In this document: positions 12,695-24,780 of the stretch, piece by piece | Layout of the letters: each line of letters begins with the position of its first letter | How positions within the stretch are numbered: position 1 is the first letter of the stretch | From: Tulasnella sp. 424 | Taxonomy: Eukaryota > Basidiomycota > Agaricomycetes > Cantharellales > Tulasnellaceae | Length of the DNA stretch: 64,000 nt | NCBI GenBank assembly: GCA_019633425.1 | Contig: WSUB01000041.1 | Coordinates: 124,001-188,000 of the forward strand | Reading direction: 5' to 3' | The notes under the pieces: generated by a model | Database searches by the model: none | The model's input: only the letters and a program-made list of their open reading frames with translations | What the model was told of the DNA's origin: nothing | Position numbers and translations under genes: made by a program

Positions 12695-14888
12695 TCACGA
12701 GAAGTCCTTCTGTGTCGCGAACCCCAGGCTACCATCACCCTGCTCTCCCAATCTAAACCGAGTGTCTGGTTGGTCTGCGTGGCTACTGCGTTTATGGGCG
12801 AAGGTTGCAAGTGTAGGATTCTGTGTGATACTGACGGTATCGGAGAGTGAGGTCGTGAGGTTTTGGGGATTGAAAAGAAGGAAAACGAGGACTCCGAATA
12901 TTAGAGAGGAGGCCACGATAAGCAAAGCAATCTAAATGGCAAACTATAAGTGATTGTCATCCCGGCGGTCGTAGACTGTACATACCCCATACGGGATCCA
13001 TAATCCCAGCCAGTGGTAAGCATAGACCAAGTTCTGGTTCGTATAGATGCAAGTGCTGCTCTTCATGCCTCCGAGGTTGAGCTGAAGCATGCTGGCGGTG
13101 ATGTTGGCAGCTGTTTCTTGGATCCCGACGACGACGTCGCCCCAAACGTAAGATTCGACACCAATGGTGGATACATTTAAGAACGATGCGGAGATGACGG
13201 ACGAATTATAGGCATCACGACTTCCCCCTGGATTCGACGTTATGGAAAGAGAGCCGAGGAGTTGATTTCGTGCTGCCAATCCTATCGCGCCAATTTGAAG
13301 CGCGGCGAAGGTAGGTTGGTCGTTGTTTTGGTCGAAATGGGTTGATGGTGGCATGGGTCCGGTGATTTCGGTAGTATAGGAAACGGTTTGTACACCATTC
13401 AGCCATTGCACCTATCAACCAACAAACGATAAATGCGATTACTGAGGCACAGGTAGTCGTCGAGACTCACAGAAAAGTTATAATGGGCCAACATGGGCGT
13501 GCAATAAGCTGAACCAGATGTTCCGTCCAGATATTGCTCCATTCCATCGGTGTACGCGTTCGTCATCCACCCAACGTAGAATGGTAAGGTTGGGTCATTG
13601 GCTGGTCCATCGCTGGTTGCATTCCAGTACGTCCGCGTGCCCGGAGCAGGGTGAGCAGGGTCCACCGTCCCCATCTGCCCAGCAGGGAGAGTCACTCCCT
13701 CTTGGCATTCGAAGGTCATGGAGTCCATGCTCGCTTCATAAATGCAATTGTCCCCGCAAAACATCGGTAACGACGGTATAACACCTCCAACAAGAGCCCG
13801 CTGGGTTATTTTGAGTGCTGGGCCGCTGACACCGCTAAGGACGAATCCATCTTCGGCTGAGTAGATATGGGTGGAATTTGCCCCGTCTGTGATGTTGGCG
13901 GCTGAGACGACGCAGGGACCAGAGGTGTTCGTCACGAGGAAGATGACACTGAGGGATGCTGGGCTAAAGATAGCCGCAATGGGGAGCAGGAGCGAGAAGG
14001 TGACGACCAAGACGAGGAATGGTGCTCGAACGAGGGCATTTGACATGAAGGTAGGGACCACATCCCGCCTTTCAATGAGATAGAGGGTGTTAAGATCTGT
14101 TAGAACGTCAGATTAGATCAAGAAATTTCGACGAGGCACATGAATGTCTTACCCTGCAACGTCATGGACTTGCTCCGAGCGTAGTACCACAAGATCTGAC
14201 ATACGACAAAGCTCAAGCTTGCGGCAAGAATAGTCTGGAAAGCAAAAGCGAACGCTGTCCCGACCCGCAAAACCCACTGTTGGGATATGTTGGGCGATTT
14301 GCCTCTGAAAAGAAGACAAGCAATAAGCTGCAGTGTCACTCGACCTTCAGCAATTCGAGGTCATACACTGTTCGACCATCGGCCCAATTATTAAAAATGT
14401 GATGGCCCAAAGCAAGGATCACTCCCCCCATAAGGCACGCGAAGGGTAATATTACAGGTTTGATGCGAGGGAAGGAGAGATCTTCTCGGATCGTTTTCAG
14501 AGATTCTCCGGTCGATCTTCGATTATGCATCGAGGGTGGCGCTTCAAGCTTGGCTGTGCTAATAGAACTTGCAGTCCTCGCTGGCAACGCAGATAATGTA
14601 TCCTCTTGATGGGGTCGTTGGGGGTTGTCTGCTGGAGCAGGGGGAAGTTCCGCAGGGTCCTCCGCCTGGGGACCCTCGATAGTTTCGTCAGGCTTTCTTG
14701 AAATCTCGGGCGCTTCATCTGATACATCATGCGTTGGATGAACGGTGGTCGAGCTTGAAGCCTTGTAGCAAAGGTGGTAGATGGGTCAATTATCGGCAAT
14801 CGGAGTCTCGGTGCAGAGCCCGGCATACCTGGAATGAACCACCTCGCAGTAAAGGTGCAGTATCTGTGAGACCGGTTTGGGTGGCCAT
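12695..14888 (-). CDS. Membrane protein family copy 1 (MPF1), six exons, 631 aa
   Basis: An uncharacterised four-TM protein. The exons are 14888-14829, 14761-14367, 14304-14153, 14096-13471, 13411-12986 and 12931-12695. The N-terminus is the longest of the family and hydrophilic (Pro, Glu, Ser). TM1 ends in GHHIFNNWADGRTV. TM2 lies in the conserved 152-nt exon (VGTAFAFAFQTILAA). TM3 precedes an ectodomain with six cysteines in the contexts GPCVV, FCGDNC, ECQEG, AYCTPM and STCIY, and with several N-x-S/T sites. TM4 is followed by a tail with NPQNLTTSLSDTVSITQN. The lower conservation of that tail suggests it is one of the older copies. It is closest to MPF2 and points away from it. Substrate and partner are unknown, and no enzyme motif is visible. 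Confidence 0.85.
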
Positions 14889-16336
14889 GATCAAGGTCTT
14901 ACGTCTTGCCGAGGGGAAATTCAGTTACAACAGAGGTTTCGGCCTCGATCGTCGTAATAAACCACCAGAGGAGTGCCTCAAGGCGCGCGAAGTGTGATGT
15001 GGTGCAGTGCCTCGGACATTGGCGTCGTAACCCCGCCAGGTCTCTCCACCTGACTGAAGCAATTGGAGCGGCGAACAACCCCTGAAGCTCGTCCTACACG
15101 AGTGTCAATATGCTCCGAGCGGCGATTACTGGTTTGACGGCCTCCTGGACACAGGTGATACCCAGAGTTAGGCAAGGAAGGCTGTCGGGTACTGGCGGAA
15201 TTCAGAGCAAACGGCGCCAGGAGGCAGAATACGGGGGTAACCAATTGCTTGGATGACTCTCGGCGCTGTCCGCAGGGAATTAAGGGCCCCGGGCATAACG
15301 TAGTGGTGGGTCCTGGTCAGTAGAGGCACGTGATATATCTACCTTCCTCACCGCCAACACACCCGGAAAGAGGCAAGGCCTCTGATACGCTGGAGAAAGA
15401 TTACAGACCAACGGATCTTTCAGAAGGCATGATCATTAGGTACTGTCAGTTCTTGACTGTGAACTGCTGCAAAATATGTGCAAACGCGCTCAGGAATGGC
15501 AATTGCATGTGGTTCCCACTCCCAAGCAACATTGGCTTCAGTCATGCTCAGAAATACGAGAATATGAAGGAGGTTCGATTTGCTTCCTGCACATTCAATG
15601 CCCGGGGCCTTGTGCAGCCACCTAGGTATCGGGTTCATTCTCGATGGCCGCTCACTCGCACGATCTTACCTAGAATTCTTCACGACAGCTCACACGACCC
15701 ATGCCCTATATAGCACGTTTCTCTTCTATTCAAGTGGAACTTTGCTCGTGCTCCACGGTAAATAGTCTGTTGCACGTTTATTGGCCATCGCCCTTTTCTC
15801 GATGTCTGTTTGACGGGCTTCGGCAATATAAATATTTATTTCGGGGTCCGGTGTTAGAGTGGAGTTCAGAGGAGTTATTTAGCGGAACTCAGAGGGACAA
15901 GATATCCTGTCTTGGAGCTGCGTTGTTGAGCGACACAAGGTCGCACTTTCCACTGTCGGTTGGTGGCCGGGGGTGGAGTCGTACAAATGCAGCCAAATGT
16001 TCCATAACCTACTGGCTGTGTGTCACTGCCACTGTAGTGGAGCTAGCATAGTGCGTAGTTGCCTCTAACTTCTTACAGTAAGTCGAATCGAATTGAAATG
16101 GATTCATGCTGTGGTTGTGGATTCTCCAAATGCGATGGCGGAGCTTCAAAATGCCTTTCTTGCCAGTGTAACCAAGCCTACGGGAAGTTCACCCGACCGC
16201 GTCGACCCTCGATGGGGGCTAGAACGGCATTCTCCCCGTCACCCCACTCATCGTTCACTGCCACGACCTCAGTCTTTAAAAAACCACCTCCACGTCGATC
16301 GGGTCGACCTTCAACGCTACTTCTTCATCACGCTCG
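14889..16336. other. Divergent intergenic region between MPF1 and MPF2
   Basis: About 1.45 kb separates the start codons of two paralogues pointing apart. Short open frames are present but none resembles a protein. It presumably carries both promoters. Confidence 0.5.
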
Positions 16337-18520
16337 ATGGACAGTGGGGCAGATGCCAGCAAAGAGGCCCTTCTCGCCACAAACTCCCAAGCGGCACGTC
16401 TTTTCATTGTGTTCATGTTCTCAGCAGTCCCTAAAAATGGTTACCTTCTTGAAATAGCCCTCCTCTTTTCGCGCTCCTTCACCGTCACCGCGCCCTCAAA
16501 GTTCAAGACCCTCCTCCAGCTTGGCAAACAGGCTGTCTCGTGAGATCCAAGGGGTCTCAGAGGCGACCATCTTTGTTCCGCAGCGAAACAACCAGAGCTC
16601 CATCTACCCTCCCGGTGTGTCTGAAAAGTCCACCACTCAGGGACAGAGGGAGCTGCTTTTAAGACCCATGTCCAAAACCGGTTATGCACGAGCTCCCAGC
16701 GGGTTTGCAGCCCTTGGACCAGCAATCAAACCCTCCGTTTTCTTTCTCATCGGCGTCCTCCTAGCAATAGGACATCATCAATTCAATAGTTGGGCCAAAG
16801 GCAGGACTGTGTATGTCTCTCCCTCTCCCGCTTCGTTAAGCCTAAGCCGCAGCTGACGCAGCACCGCTCAGCGGCTCGAATCCGGCTATCCCCCAGGAGT
16901 GGATCTTCCGGATAGGAACAGCCTTTGCCATCGCCTTTCAGGCCATCCTTGCCTCGAGCTTGGCCTTTGTTATTTGTCAGCTTTTGTGGTTCTATACCCA
17001 TCGTCAATACATGACGATAAACGGTACGTGCACTAACGTACGATGGCTTTTCATCGAAGCTGACGCCCCTTCCACTTAGATATTAATACCCTATACCTAG
17101 TCGAAAGGCGGGACGTGATCTCCACTGTACTATCAGACGCAGTCTTCCGCAGCCCTCTCCTCGTCACAGCCACCATCCTTTCCTTCCTTCTCCCCATCAC
17201 AACAGTCTTCACCCCAGCATCTCTTGGCGTCATCACATCCTCATTCGATGAGAGCGGACCTTGTCAAGTTTCAGCGGGCAATTTCAGCAGCGACGGCACA
17301 CCAACATTATTTCGACACAATGCCACAGCAGGCAACTTTCTCGGCGGAACGATATCTTCGATCCAACGGATGGCCGACGCGAGTTTTGCCAGTCAATCTA
17401 TCCCTCCGCTCCCTCAGTATTGCGGCAAGAATTGCACGTACCAAACCAGCATCGATTCGTTCACCTTTCAATGCCAGACGAATGTTCCGCTCCCAGCCGG
17501 CCATCTTGGTGACACGGAGCTGAGCTACGGAGGTCCAGGTACGCGAGTGTTTTGGAACGCGAGTATGGCTGGCCCAGCGGAAGACCCACCTTCACCGTTT
17601 TATGTCGGCTGGCGAACGGGTGCGATGTACCTCGATTTTGACGGCTCGGTTGGAACAAATGGCTCCGCTCTCTGTACGCCGATGAAGGCCCATTATGACT
17701 TTACTGTGAGTTCTTACTTCCCGGGTACCTAATATGTGTATATTCTTATTAAGGCCCTTACTTACTCAGGTCCGGACGTTCAACGGGGAGCAATTAATTT
17801 CATACAATGTGACACCCACTGGACCCTTACAAACAACGTCCTTCTGGCCTGGCAACGGATCAAGCGACCAAGATCACATCGCTCTTCAAGTCGGCGCTGT
17901 GACACTCGCAGCACGAAGTCGCCTACTCGGAGTGGTCTCGTGGCTCTGGTTTCCCGCTTCAAGAGTCAGCATCACAAATGATTCCGCTCCCGTAATTTTG
18001 AGCTCGTTCTTGAACGTCTCTGATCCCGACACGTTCGTTTGGGGAGACGTTATAACGGGGATTCAACAGACCGCCGCGAACGTCACCGCGGCGCTTTTGA
18101 ATGTGGATCTTGGCCTGAAGGATAGTGAATGTACGTTCAGTCGTAGCGCACTCGTGTATCGGTATAAGCCGGAGAACCTTTGGGTCCCTTACGCGGTATG
18201 TCCACCCTCACAAAGCGGGGGTTTCACATGCTGACCTCTCCTTCCCATCATTCCAGATTACTCTAGGGCTGGTGGGAGCCTCCCTTGTTCTTGGAGTGAT
18301 CGTCTTCTGTCGCTTCAATCCAGAAAACCTCACCACGTCTTTCGTGGACACAGTTGGGGTGACGCGAAATGCGGAGCTGGACTCGCTGGCGCTGCGATAT
18401 CGGCTAGGACTGAGCGACGGTTTGGACGATGACGACGACTCGGCCAGGTTCCGATTAGGTCTGCTTGGGGACGGATATGTAGGTTACGGAACAAAGCAGA
18501 GCATTCGTTCGCCCGAATAG
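16337..18520 (+). CDS. Membrane protein family copy 2 (MPF2), about six exons, 630 aa
   Basis: Same fold as MPF1. The secure exons are 16458-16810, 16872-17023 (152 nt), 17080-17705, 17770-18195 and 18257-18520. The first exon (16337-16408, MDSGADASKEALLATN) is my best guess: it joins in phase 0 through a weak GTGTTC donor and mimics the two-part N-terminus of MPF1. A more cautious start is the ATG at 16668. TM1 ends GHHQFNSWAKGRTV. The ectodomain cysteines sit in GPCQV, YCGKNC, FQCQTN, ALCTPM and SECTF. The tail holds NPENLTTSFVDTVGVTRN, followed by an acidic stretch (DGLDDDDDSA) not seen in the other copies. Exons 2 to 4 of the core match MPF1 in length (152, 626 and 426 nt). Confidence 0.8.
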
Positions 18521-19307
18521 GGGTTTGTAACTGTACATTATTGTACGAAATATCCACTGTATCCTTATCTTGGCATCGTTATACTGTGATGTCCCTACCA
18601 ACTTACCAGTGCTACGTGCGCTGTCCTTGCTCTGCGGTCCTCATTCTAAGTCCTCACGTAAACCGAACCCTATACTCACTTTGATATTCCGGGCCGGGGC
18701 GTGTATACTAGTAGGGAATGAGTTAGTGAGCTGTGCTTTGATCAACTCGATTCGGCTGTGCGGTGGGCACGACCAACAAGAAAGAACCCCAAGAGATCGG
18801 AGAAAGGTAGATCAGATGACTGATATGGTCAAATTGGGCTGTGAGGAACTTACAGGGCAAGAATAAGCCTTTGGTCTCGAATTTGCTGTTCGGTCTTTGA
18901 TCGCGCTCGACGGAAACAGGCCTTCGGTTTCGTTTTTACGTTTCGTCTTGATTACCGACGCCCAGAGAAATCTGTAACGAGATACAGGACAAAGACATTG
19001 CTGCCAGCTGTGTCGAGTTCCCGGTCGTACGGTGTTACCTCACACCGAGAACAGGGGCAGCCTTCATGGGACGGCATGGCCGAAGAGTCCCAGGTATCTT
19101 GGATCCCTACGTAATATAAAAATAACGAAACGGTAGTTAAATAGATGCTGCGATAGGAGAAGAGTCTGCGCGGTCAATATCAGAGAAGGGGCGTGACGAG
19201 TTGGGGGACGGGCTCATCTCCAGGTTATTCATGGGCTCAACTATGTCGCGGTATGATACATGAGGTAAATAGCAGTGCCCGCACTGCTATCGCAGTTTAC
19301 GGCTGTT
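18521..19307. other. Convergent spacer between MPF2 and MPF3
   Basis: A 787-bp region between two stop codons, with no recognisable gene. It presumably carries both 3' UTRs. Confidence 0.5.
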
Positions 19308-21335
19308 TTACACCGATTTCAAGTCTTCTCGCATCCCAAAACCCGTCCCCCCTCGTTTGAGTTCACCAAGCCGGAACTTCATCGAGCGAGACTTTCGCTT
19401 GCCCTCGCCCACTTCATCGTCTCCCCGGCCAAACACATCAAGAGAAGAGTTCCGGGTAATGCCCACCGTGTCAGAGAATGATAGCGTGAGGTTCTCGGGG
19501 TTCAGGCGGAGGAACACCATGATGCCGATAACCATGCACAGCGACACGAGAAGCAGGGCGACCTGAACGCCAGTAAGCAGTCAGCAGCGACATTCCTGAG
19601 AGTCTGATCCACTCACCCCATATGGTAGCCACAGGTTTAACCTGTCGTACTCGTATATAATGTCTTGCTTGGTGACAAAGCAGCTACTATCTTGCACTCC
19701 TAAGTCCATAGCCAATATCGCTGCTGAAATGTTATGCGACAATTGCTCGATCCCGCGAGGCACGTCCTTCCACGTAAAGTCTGTGCCACTATTCAACGAA
19801 GGATCGAAGAATGCAGCCGAGGTAACAGATGAATCAAATTTAGGCGTCTCAGTGCTGGCTCCATGCATGACGGAAACCGTGCCGAGGAGTAAAGATCGGA
19901 CCGCAGTGGCGATGGAGGAAAGCTGCAGTGCGTAGGTCCACTCCTGTATCGATACGCCGTCACCCATAGTTCCTGTGGTGTCTATCAGGTCTCCCGTCTG
20001 CGCTACATCGTAGGTGATTAGTTGCTGCCCGTTCGTAGTTCGGACCTTGTAGGCGGGGCAGTGAATCGAAGAAAAGACGTCTGAATTAGACAAGCAACCA
20101 GAGGGGAACTAGACCAGTCACTTACTGTGAAATTGTACTGCGCCGTTCCAACGGTGCAAAGTGCGGAGCCATTCGTCCCGTCTTGCGTAGTGGATTTCCA
20201 ATAAACATAGAAGGATGTTGGAGGATCAGGCGGAAATTGCGGATCCTGAGTGGTGGTGGCATTCCAAAAAGGTTCTTCCCCAATCGCGGTATAGTTACCT
20301 TGCATCCCAGCAGGGAGCTCGACACCTTCTTGACATCGGAACGCGATAGAAGGGAGCGAGACGGAGAACACGCAGTTCGATCCGCACGGTTGAGGGAGTG
20401 ATGGGATTTGCTGGCTTACGAAAGTTGATAATGCGAGCTTTTGAGCGACCGGGGTGACTCCGGTCCAATAGCCGAACCCTCCTGTGAGGTACATGGTGCT
20501 TCCAGGTCCCCCGTTCGTGAGATTACCGGTCGGGACTTGGCATGGAGACCATTCGGTGACGGTGCGAGGGGCTACTCGCAGGGAGGATGGCGTGAGGACC
20601 GTTGGGATGGGTAAAAGGAACGACAGTACGGTAGTGATGACGAGTAGTGGGCTTTTGGAAACAGCTGAGGAGAAAAATGTCGCAATAGCGTCCCTCTCCG
20701 CAACGAGATAGACCTTGTCGATATCTGATTCGAGGGAATGTAAAGATCTTTCAATTAGTGCTGTGTGTAAAATGGAGACTCATGACGGACCCGAGAATGT
20801 CATGGATTTTCTTCGAAAGGTCTGCCACATAAGTTGACAGAGCACAAAGCCAAGCGACGTTGAGAGTGCTGATTTGAAGGTAACGGCAAATGCGGTTCCA
20901 ATGCGATTCATCCAAACCTGGGGAACGGAGTGGATGAAGTTGCTTTCGAAATGTAAGCTAAATCAGACTGCAGGAATCATGTGGTAGGATGGACCATAGC
21001 TTACACAGGCTTCCTGTCTGCGTAAACATTAAAAAGGTGATGTCCCATAGCAAGGAGGGCTCCCAGGAGGAGTAGGAGTACCGGTCTCATGAGTGGAAGC
21101 AGGACATTTGACTTTTTCGTTCTGGAATGCGATGGGTCCTTCGTCTTGTGGATATCGATAATGTTAGTTTGACCAACCAAAAATATTCTGATATGATATA
21201 GCAAGTCCAACTTACGGGGTATGATCCTCCTTCGGAGTATTTGATGCTCGTTCGAGATCCAGGAGCTTGCACGATCTCGAATCGGCTGTTCCGCTCGGTC
21301 GTAGTAATGGTGGAGGATTGGACGTAGCCCGACAT
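19308..21335 (-). CDS. Membrane protein family copy 3 (MPF3), six exons, 564 aa
   Basis: First member of the second subfamily. The exons are 21335-21216, 21144-21005, 20942-20791 (152 nt), 20724-20126, 20045-19617 and 19562-19308. The N-terminus starts MSGYVQSS, shared with copies 4 and 5. TM1 ends GHHLFNVYADRKPV, so the DGR of copies 1, 6 and 7 is DRK here. The ectodomain keeps six cysteines (SPCQV, PCGSNC, FRCQEG, ALCTV, SSCFV) and N-x-S/T sites such as NGGPGS-linked NLTNG and FWNATT. The region before TM4 reads WLPYG. The tail has NPENLTLSFSDTVGITRN. The acceptor of exon 3 was chosen because it restores both frame and the 152-nt length. Confidence 0.87.
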
Positions 21336-22122
21336 TGCACCTGAGCGATCGCCCAAGGACTTGAGTCCAGCACAAGTCCGTCAGATGGTTAAGAGTCTTG
21401 TGATAATAGGACGTGGACAAGACCGAGTGACGGGGGCAGGAATCGTGGCATCGCGACGTCGGGATTTTGTACATGCGTCCAGCAGAAGCAGAAGCGCAAT
21501 CGAAGATGCCAAGCCTGTTTTCTAGGATCGGCCCAGTGTCGGTTATGCTCGGGTGAAGCCTGAACAGAACTTATCGCCATGTCAACGCTGAGGGTTGGCA
21601 CGGTAATGGCACGGGTACCGTTAGGTGATCCCCGTGGAACGCCTCATTCGGAGAACTGTGATACATTTCGGCGCCAATCTGTGCTTTGACTTCTATCGAC
21701 GAGAAGCCCAAAGCTACTTCGTAGGACGCGGATTGGATTCCACTTCATGATGAGATGGAAGGCCGGGATGAATTTAAAGCTGGCGTTGGGGAGCGACTTT
21801 GGTCAAGTACTTGTATGTCCGAGGCCGGCATGCAGCTCTAACCAAGGTGAAGTCTAAAGCACGGAAACAGACGCTTTAGGCAAGAACACGGAACCGTGGA
21901 ATTGATTCCTTCGCGCACTCAACTCGGTTTGACCACCTGGTTCTTAGATTTCTTGGGGCATTGTTTTTATTTCCCGGAGGGGAGGTCTTCCTCTTCTGTG
22001 TGCCGATGTATTCACCGTGCCTCGAGCGGTGTGGGTTCGGGGTGGAACTCATCAGTATACCAATTGCAAGTACAATATAATACAGAAACGAATGGTTGTC
22101 ACGATCACAACTCAGGACTAAT
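21336..22122. other. Spacer between MPF3 and MPF4
   Basis: It contains the upstream region of MPF3 and, from about 21890, the start of the segmental duplication shared with the 3' flank of MPF5. No separate gene is seen. Confidence 0.5.
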
Positions 22123-24780
22123 TTACTCCAATTTCAAGTCTTCGCGCATCCCAAAGCCCGTCCCCCCACTTTTCAGTTCTCCGAGCCGGAACCGTATCCG
22201 AGACTTTCGCTTACTGTCGGTCAGGCCACCATCTCCCCAGGCAAATGCATTTAGAGAGGAATTCCGCGTGATGCCAACGGTGTCAGAGAATGTCGGTGAG
22301 AGGTTCTCGGGGTTAAGGCGAAGGAAAACGAGGATGCCAAGTACAAGACACAGTGCGACCGCGAGCAGGGCGATCTTTTGAGATCAACAAGGTTAGAAAC
22401 CAAAAGCACGACGTTCCCGAAATTCCAAGGCACTCACCCCATAAGGTAACCACAGGTTCAACCTATCGTACGCAAATACGATGTCCTGCCTAGTGACAGC
22501 ACAACTGCTCTCCTGCATTCCCAAATCCATAGTCAATATTGCTGCTGAGACGTTATACGACAGCTGCTCGATTCCGCGAGCCACGTTGCCCCATGTAAAG
22601 TCGGTCCCGCTATCCACAGAAGGGTCAAAGAACGCAGCTGAGGTGGCGGACGAAGCAAACTTGGGTGTTTCGGTGCTAGCTCCGTGCATGACTGAAATTG
22701 TCCCGAGGAGTAAAGACCGGGTAGCGGCAGCGATGGAGAATAGTTGCAGTGTGTTGGACCATTGTTCCATCGATAAACCTTGATCAGCGGGTGGTTGGGT
22801 GTCAGGAAGATCTCCCGTGTGGGTTACCGTGTAAGTAACGATTTGCTGCCCGTTCGTAGTTTGTACCTAGCAGAGGGACAAAGTAGATGAACGATAAACG
22901 ACTGCCACAGAGAGAAAACAAAGGCCAAAGGATATGGACGGGACACCCACCGTAAAATCATACTGTGCGGCTCCAACGGTGCAGAGGGCGGTCCCATTCG
23001 TGCCAGACTGCGTTGTGGATTTCCAAAACACGTAGAACGAAGTTATAGGATCAGGTGATAATGTCGGATCTTGGGTGGTGGTAGCATTCCAAAAAGGTTC
23101 GTCCCAGATCATGCCCGGTGTACCACCCATCCCTGCGGGAAGCTGCACACCCTCTTGGCATTGAAAGGCAAAGGACGGGAGTGATACGGAAAATGTACAG
23201 TTTGAACCGCATGGTTGAGGAAGCGATAGGATTTCCTGGCCCACAAAAGTTGAGGTTGCAAGCTTTTGAGCGAGAGGGGTGGTGCCGGTCCAGTAGCCCC
23301 ACCCTCCTGTGAGGTATAGCGTGCTTCCACGTCCGCCGTTGGTGAGGTTGCCAGTCGGGACTTGGCATGGCATCGATAGGTCAGTGATGGTGTGAGGAGT
23401 TACTCGCAGGGAGGATGGCGTGAGGACCGTTGTGATGGGTAATGCGAACGACAATGCTGCAGTGATGACGAGGAGCGGGCTGTTGAGAATGGTTAAAGAG
23501 AAAAAAGTCGCAACTGCATCCCTGTTCGCCACAAGATAAACATCGTCGATTTCTAGATTGCACAGAGCCGCAAGAAGAAAAGGGCTGTTCAGTCTCGCGG
23601 TATGTATGAGTGGACTAGAGACGAGCGACGAACCTGAGAATGTCATGAATTTCCTCCGAAAACTCAGCCACACAAGTTGGAAGAGCACAAAACTCAGAGA
23701 CGTCGCGAGTGCTGATTTGAAGCCGACTGCAAAGGCAGTTCCAATACGATTTATTTGAGAAGCTGAACGCATGAAGTCACTGTGGAAATATGAACCGAAT
23801 CAGATTTTAGCAACAGTGGGGTACGAGGAAGGCGACTTACATAGGCTTTCGATCTGCGTAAGCATTGAAGAGATGGTGGCCAAGAGCAAGGAGAACTCCA
23901 AGAAGGAGAATCAATATCGGTCTCAGGAGGGGAATCACGGGGCTCGGCGTTTTGGTCGACTTTATTGTGGAATACGACGGGTCCTTGCGTTTCACAACGA
24001 TGTTAGTTTCGTGTCATGAGGGTCATTTCGATGGGGTCACTGACGGGATATGACCCTCCTTCAGAGTCCTTGGTGCTTGCCCGAGAACCGGAAGCCCGGA
24101 CCGCTTCAAATCGGTTATCCTGCTCGGCCCTACTTAGACTGGAGTATTGAATGTAGCCCGACATTGAATTAAACTAGAACCAGAGTCGACTATAAGAGAG
24201 TGAGATAATGTACGTGCAACGATGAATGATCGGACGTGGTTGCTATGTGTGTGTGAGGGAACTAACCGCGGGTGGAGTCGTGGACCGCACCAAGTCTTTT
24301 ATCCAAAGATAAATGAATCAAGAAGGCGGAGAAGGTCTTTTCGAGGGATGACCGAGCCAACGCGTTGCCCTATCGACTCCCGAAACCACGGCAACGGCGT
24401 GGAGCGAAGCTCTGCAACACGCAGTCTTCGCCCCACCTCCCCAAATCCAACTGAGAGCTTTCCAATGGGCTCCTTCTACTTTAGGGGATTGGTGTGTGGC
24501 GAGGTAATCCTCGACTTAACCAATGCAGCACAGGTGCAACAGTCCAGGACTGCCCCTGCCGAGCCAAGCCGCCCCCTGCCGGCCCAAGCCGGCCACGGCC
24601 CCGGGTTATTTCGAGATTCACAATACGGCCGACCTTTGCAGGAGAGCAACAAATCGTCATCTTCGAGCGGTGTTTTCAGCATCACTGAGGTTGAACGGGG
24701 AGAAAAGGTTGAAGTCCGGATGTGTGCGGGCTGTTCCCCAGTACTTCGCGTCCCACGTTCGCACAGTTTGGGCTACCTCG
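21890..24780 (-). repeat. Segmental duplication, unit 1 (contains MPF4)
   Basis: Matches unit 2 (about 24781-27560) in its 3' flank (ACTCGGTTTGACCACCTGGTTC near 21917 versus 24788), through the gene, and in its 5' flank (GTGAGATAATGTACGTGCAA near 24200 versus 27145; CACGTTCGCACAGTTTGG near 24757 versus 27519). The units are head to tail and directly adjacent. Edges are accurate to tens of bases only. Confidence 0.75.
22123..24164 (-). CDS. Membrane protein family copy 4 (MPF4), six exons, 563 aa
   Basis: Subfamily 2. The exons are 24164-24045, 23983-23841, 23779-23634, 23552-22951, 22866-22438 and 22374-22123. The N-terminus is MSGYIQYSSLSRAEQD. TM1 ends GHHLFNAYADRKP. Exon 3 is 146 nt, two codons shorter than the family norm, and lacks the Trp that most copies have before TM2 (SASQINRIGTA). 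The ectodomain keeps the cysteine set (MPCQV, PCGSNC, FQCQEG, ALCTV, SSCAV). The tail contains NPENLSPTFSDTVGITRN. Together with MPF5 it lies in a tandem segmental duplication, so the promoter and both UTRs are also paralogous. Confidence 0.87.
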
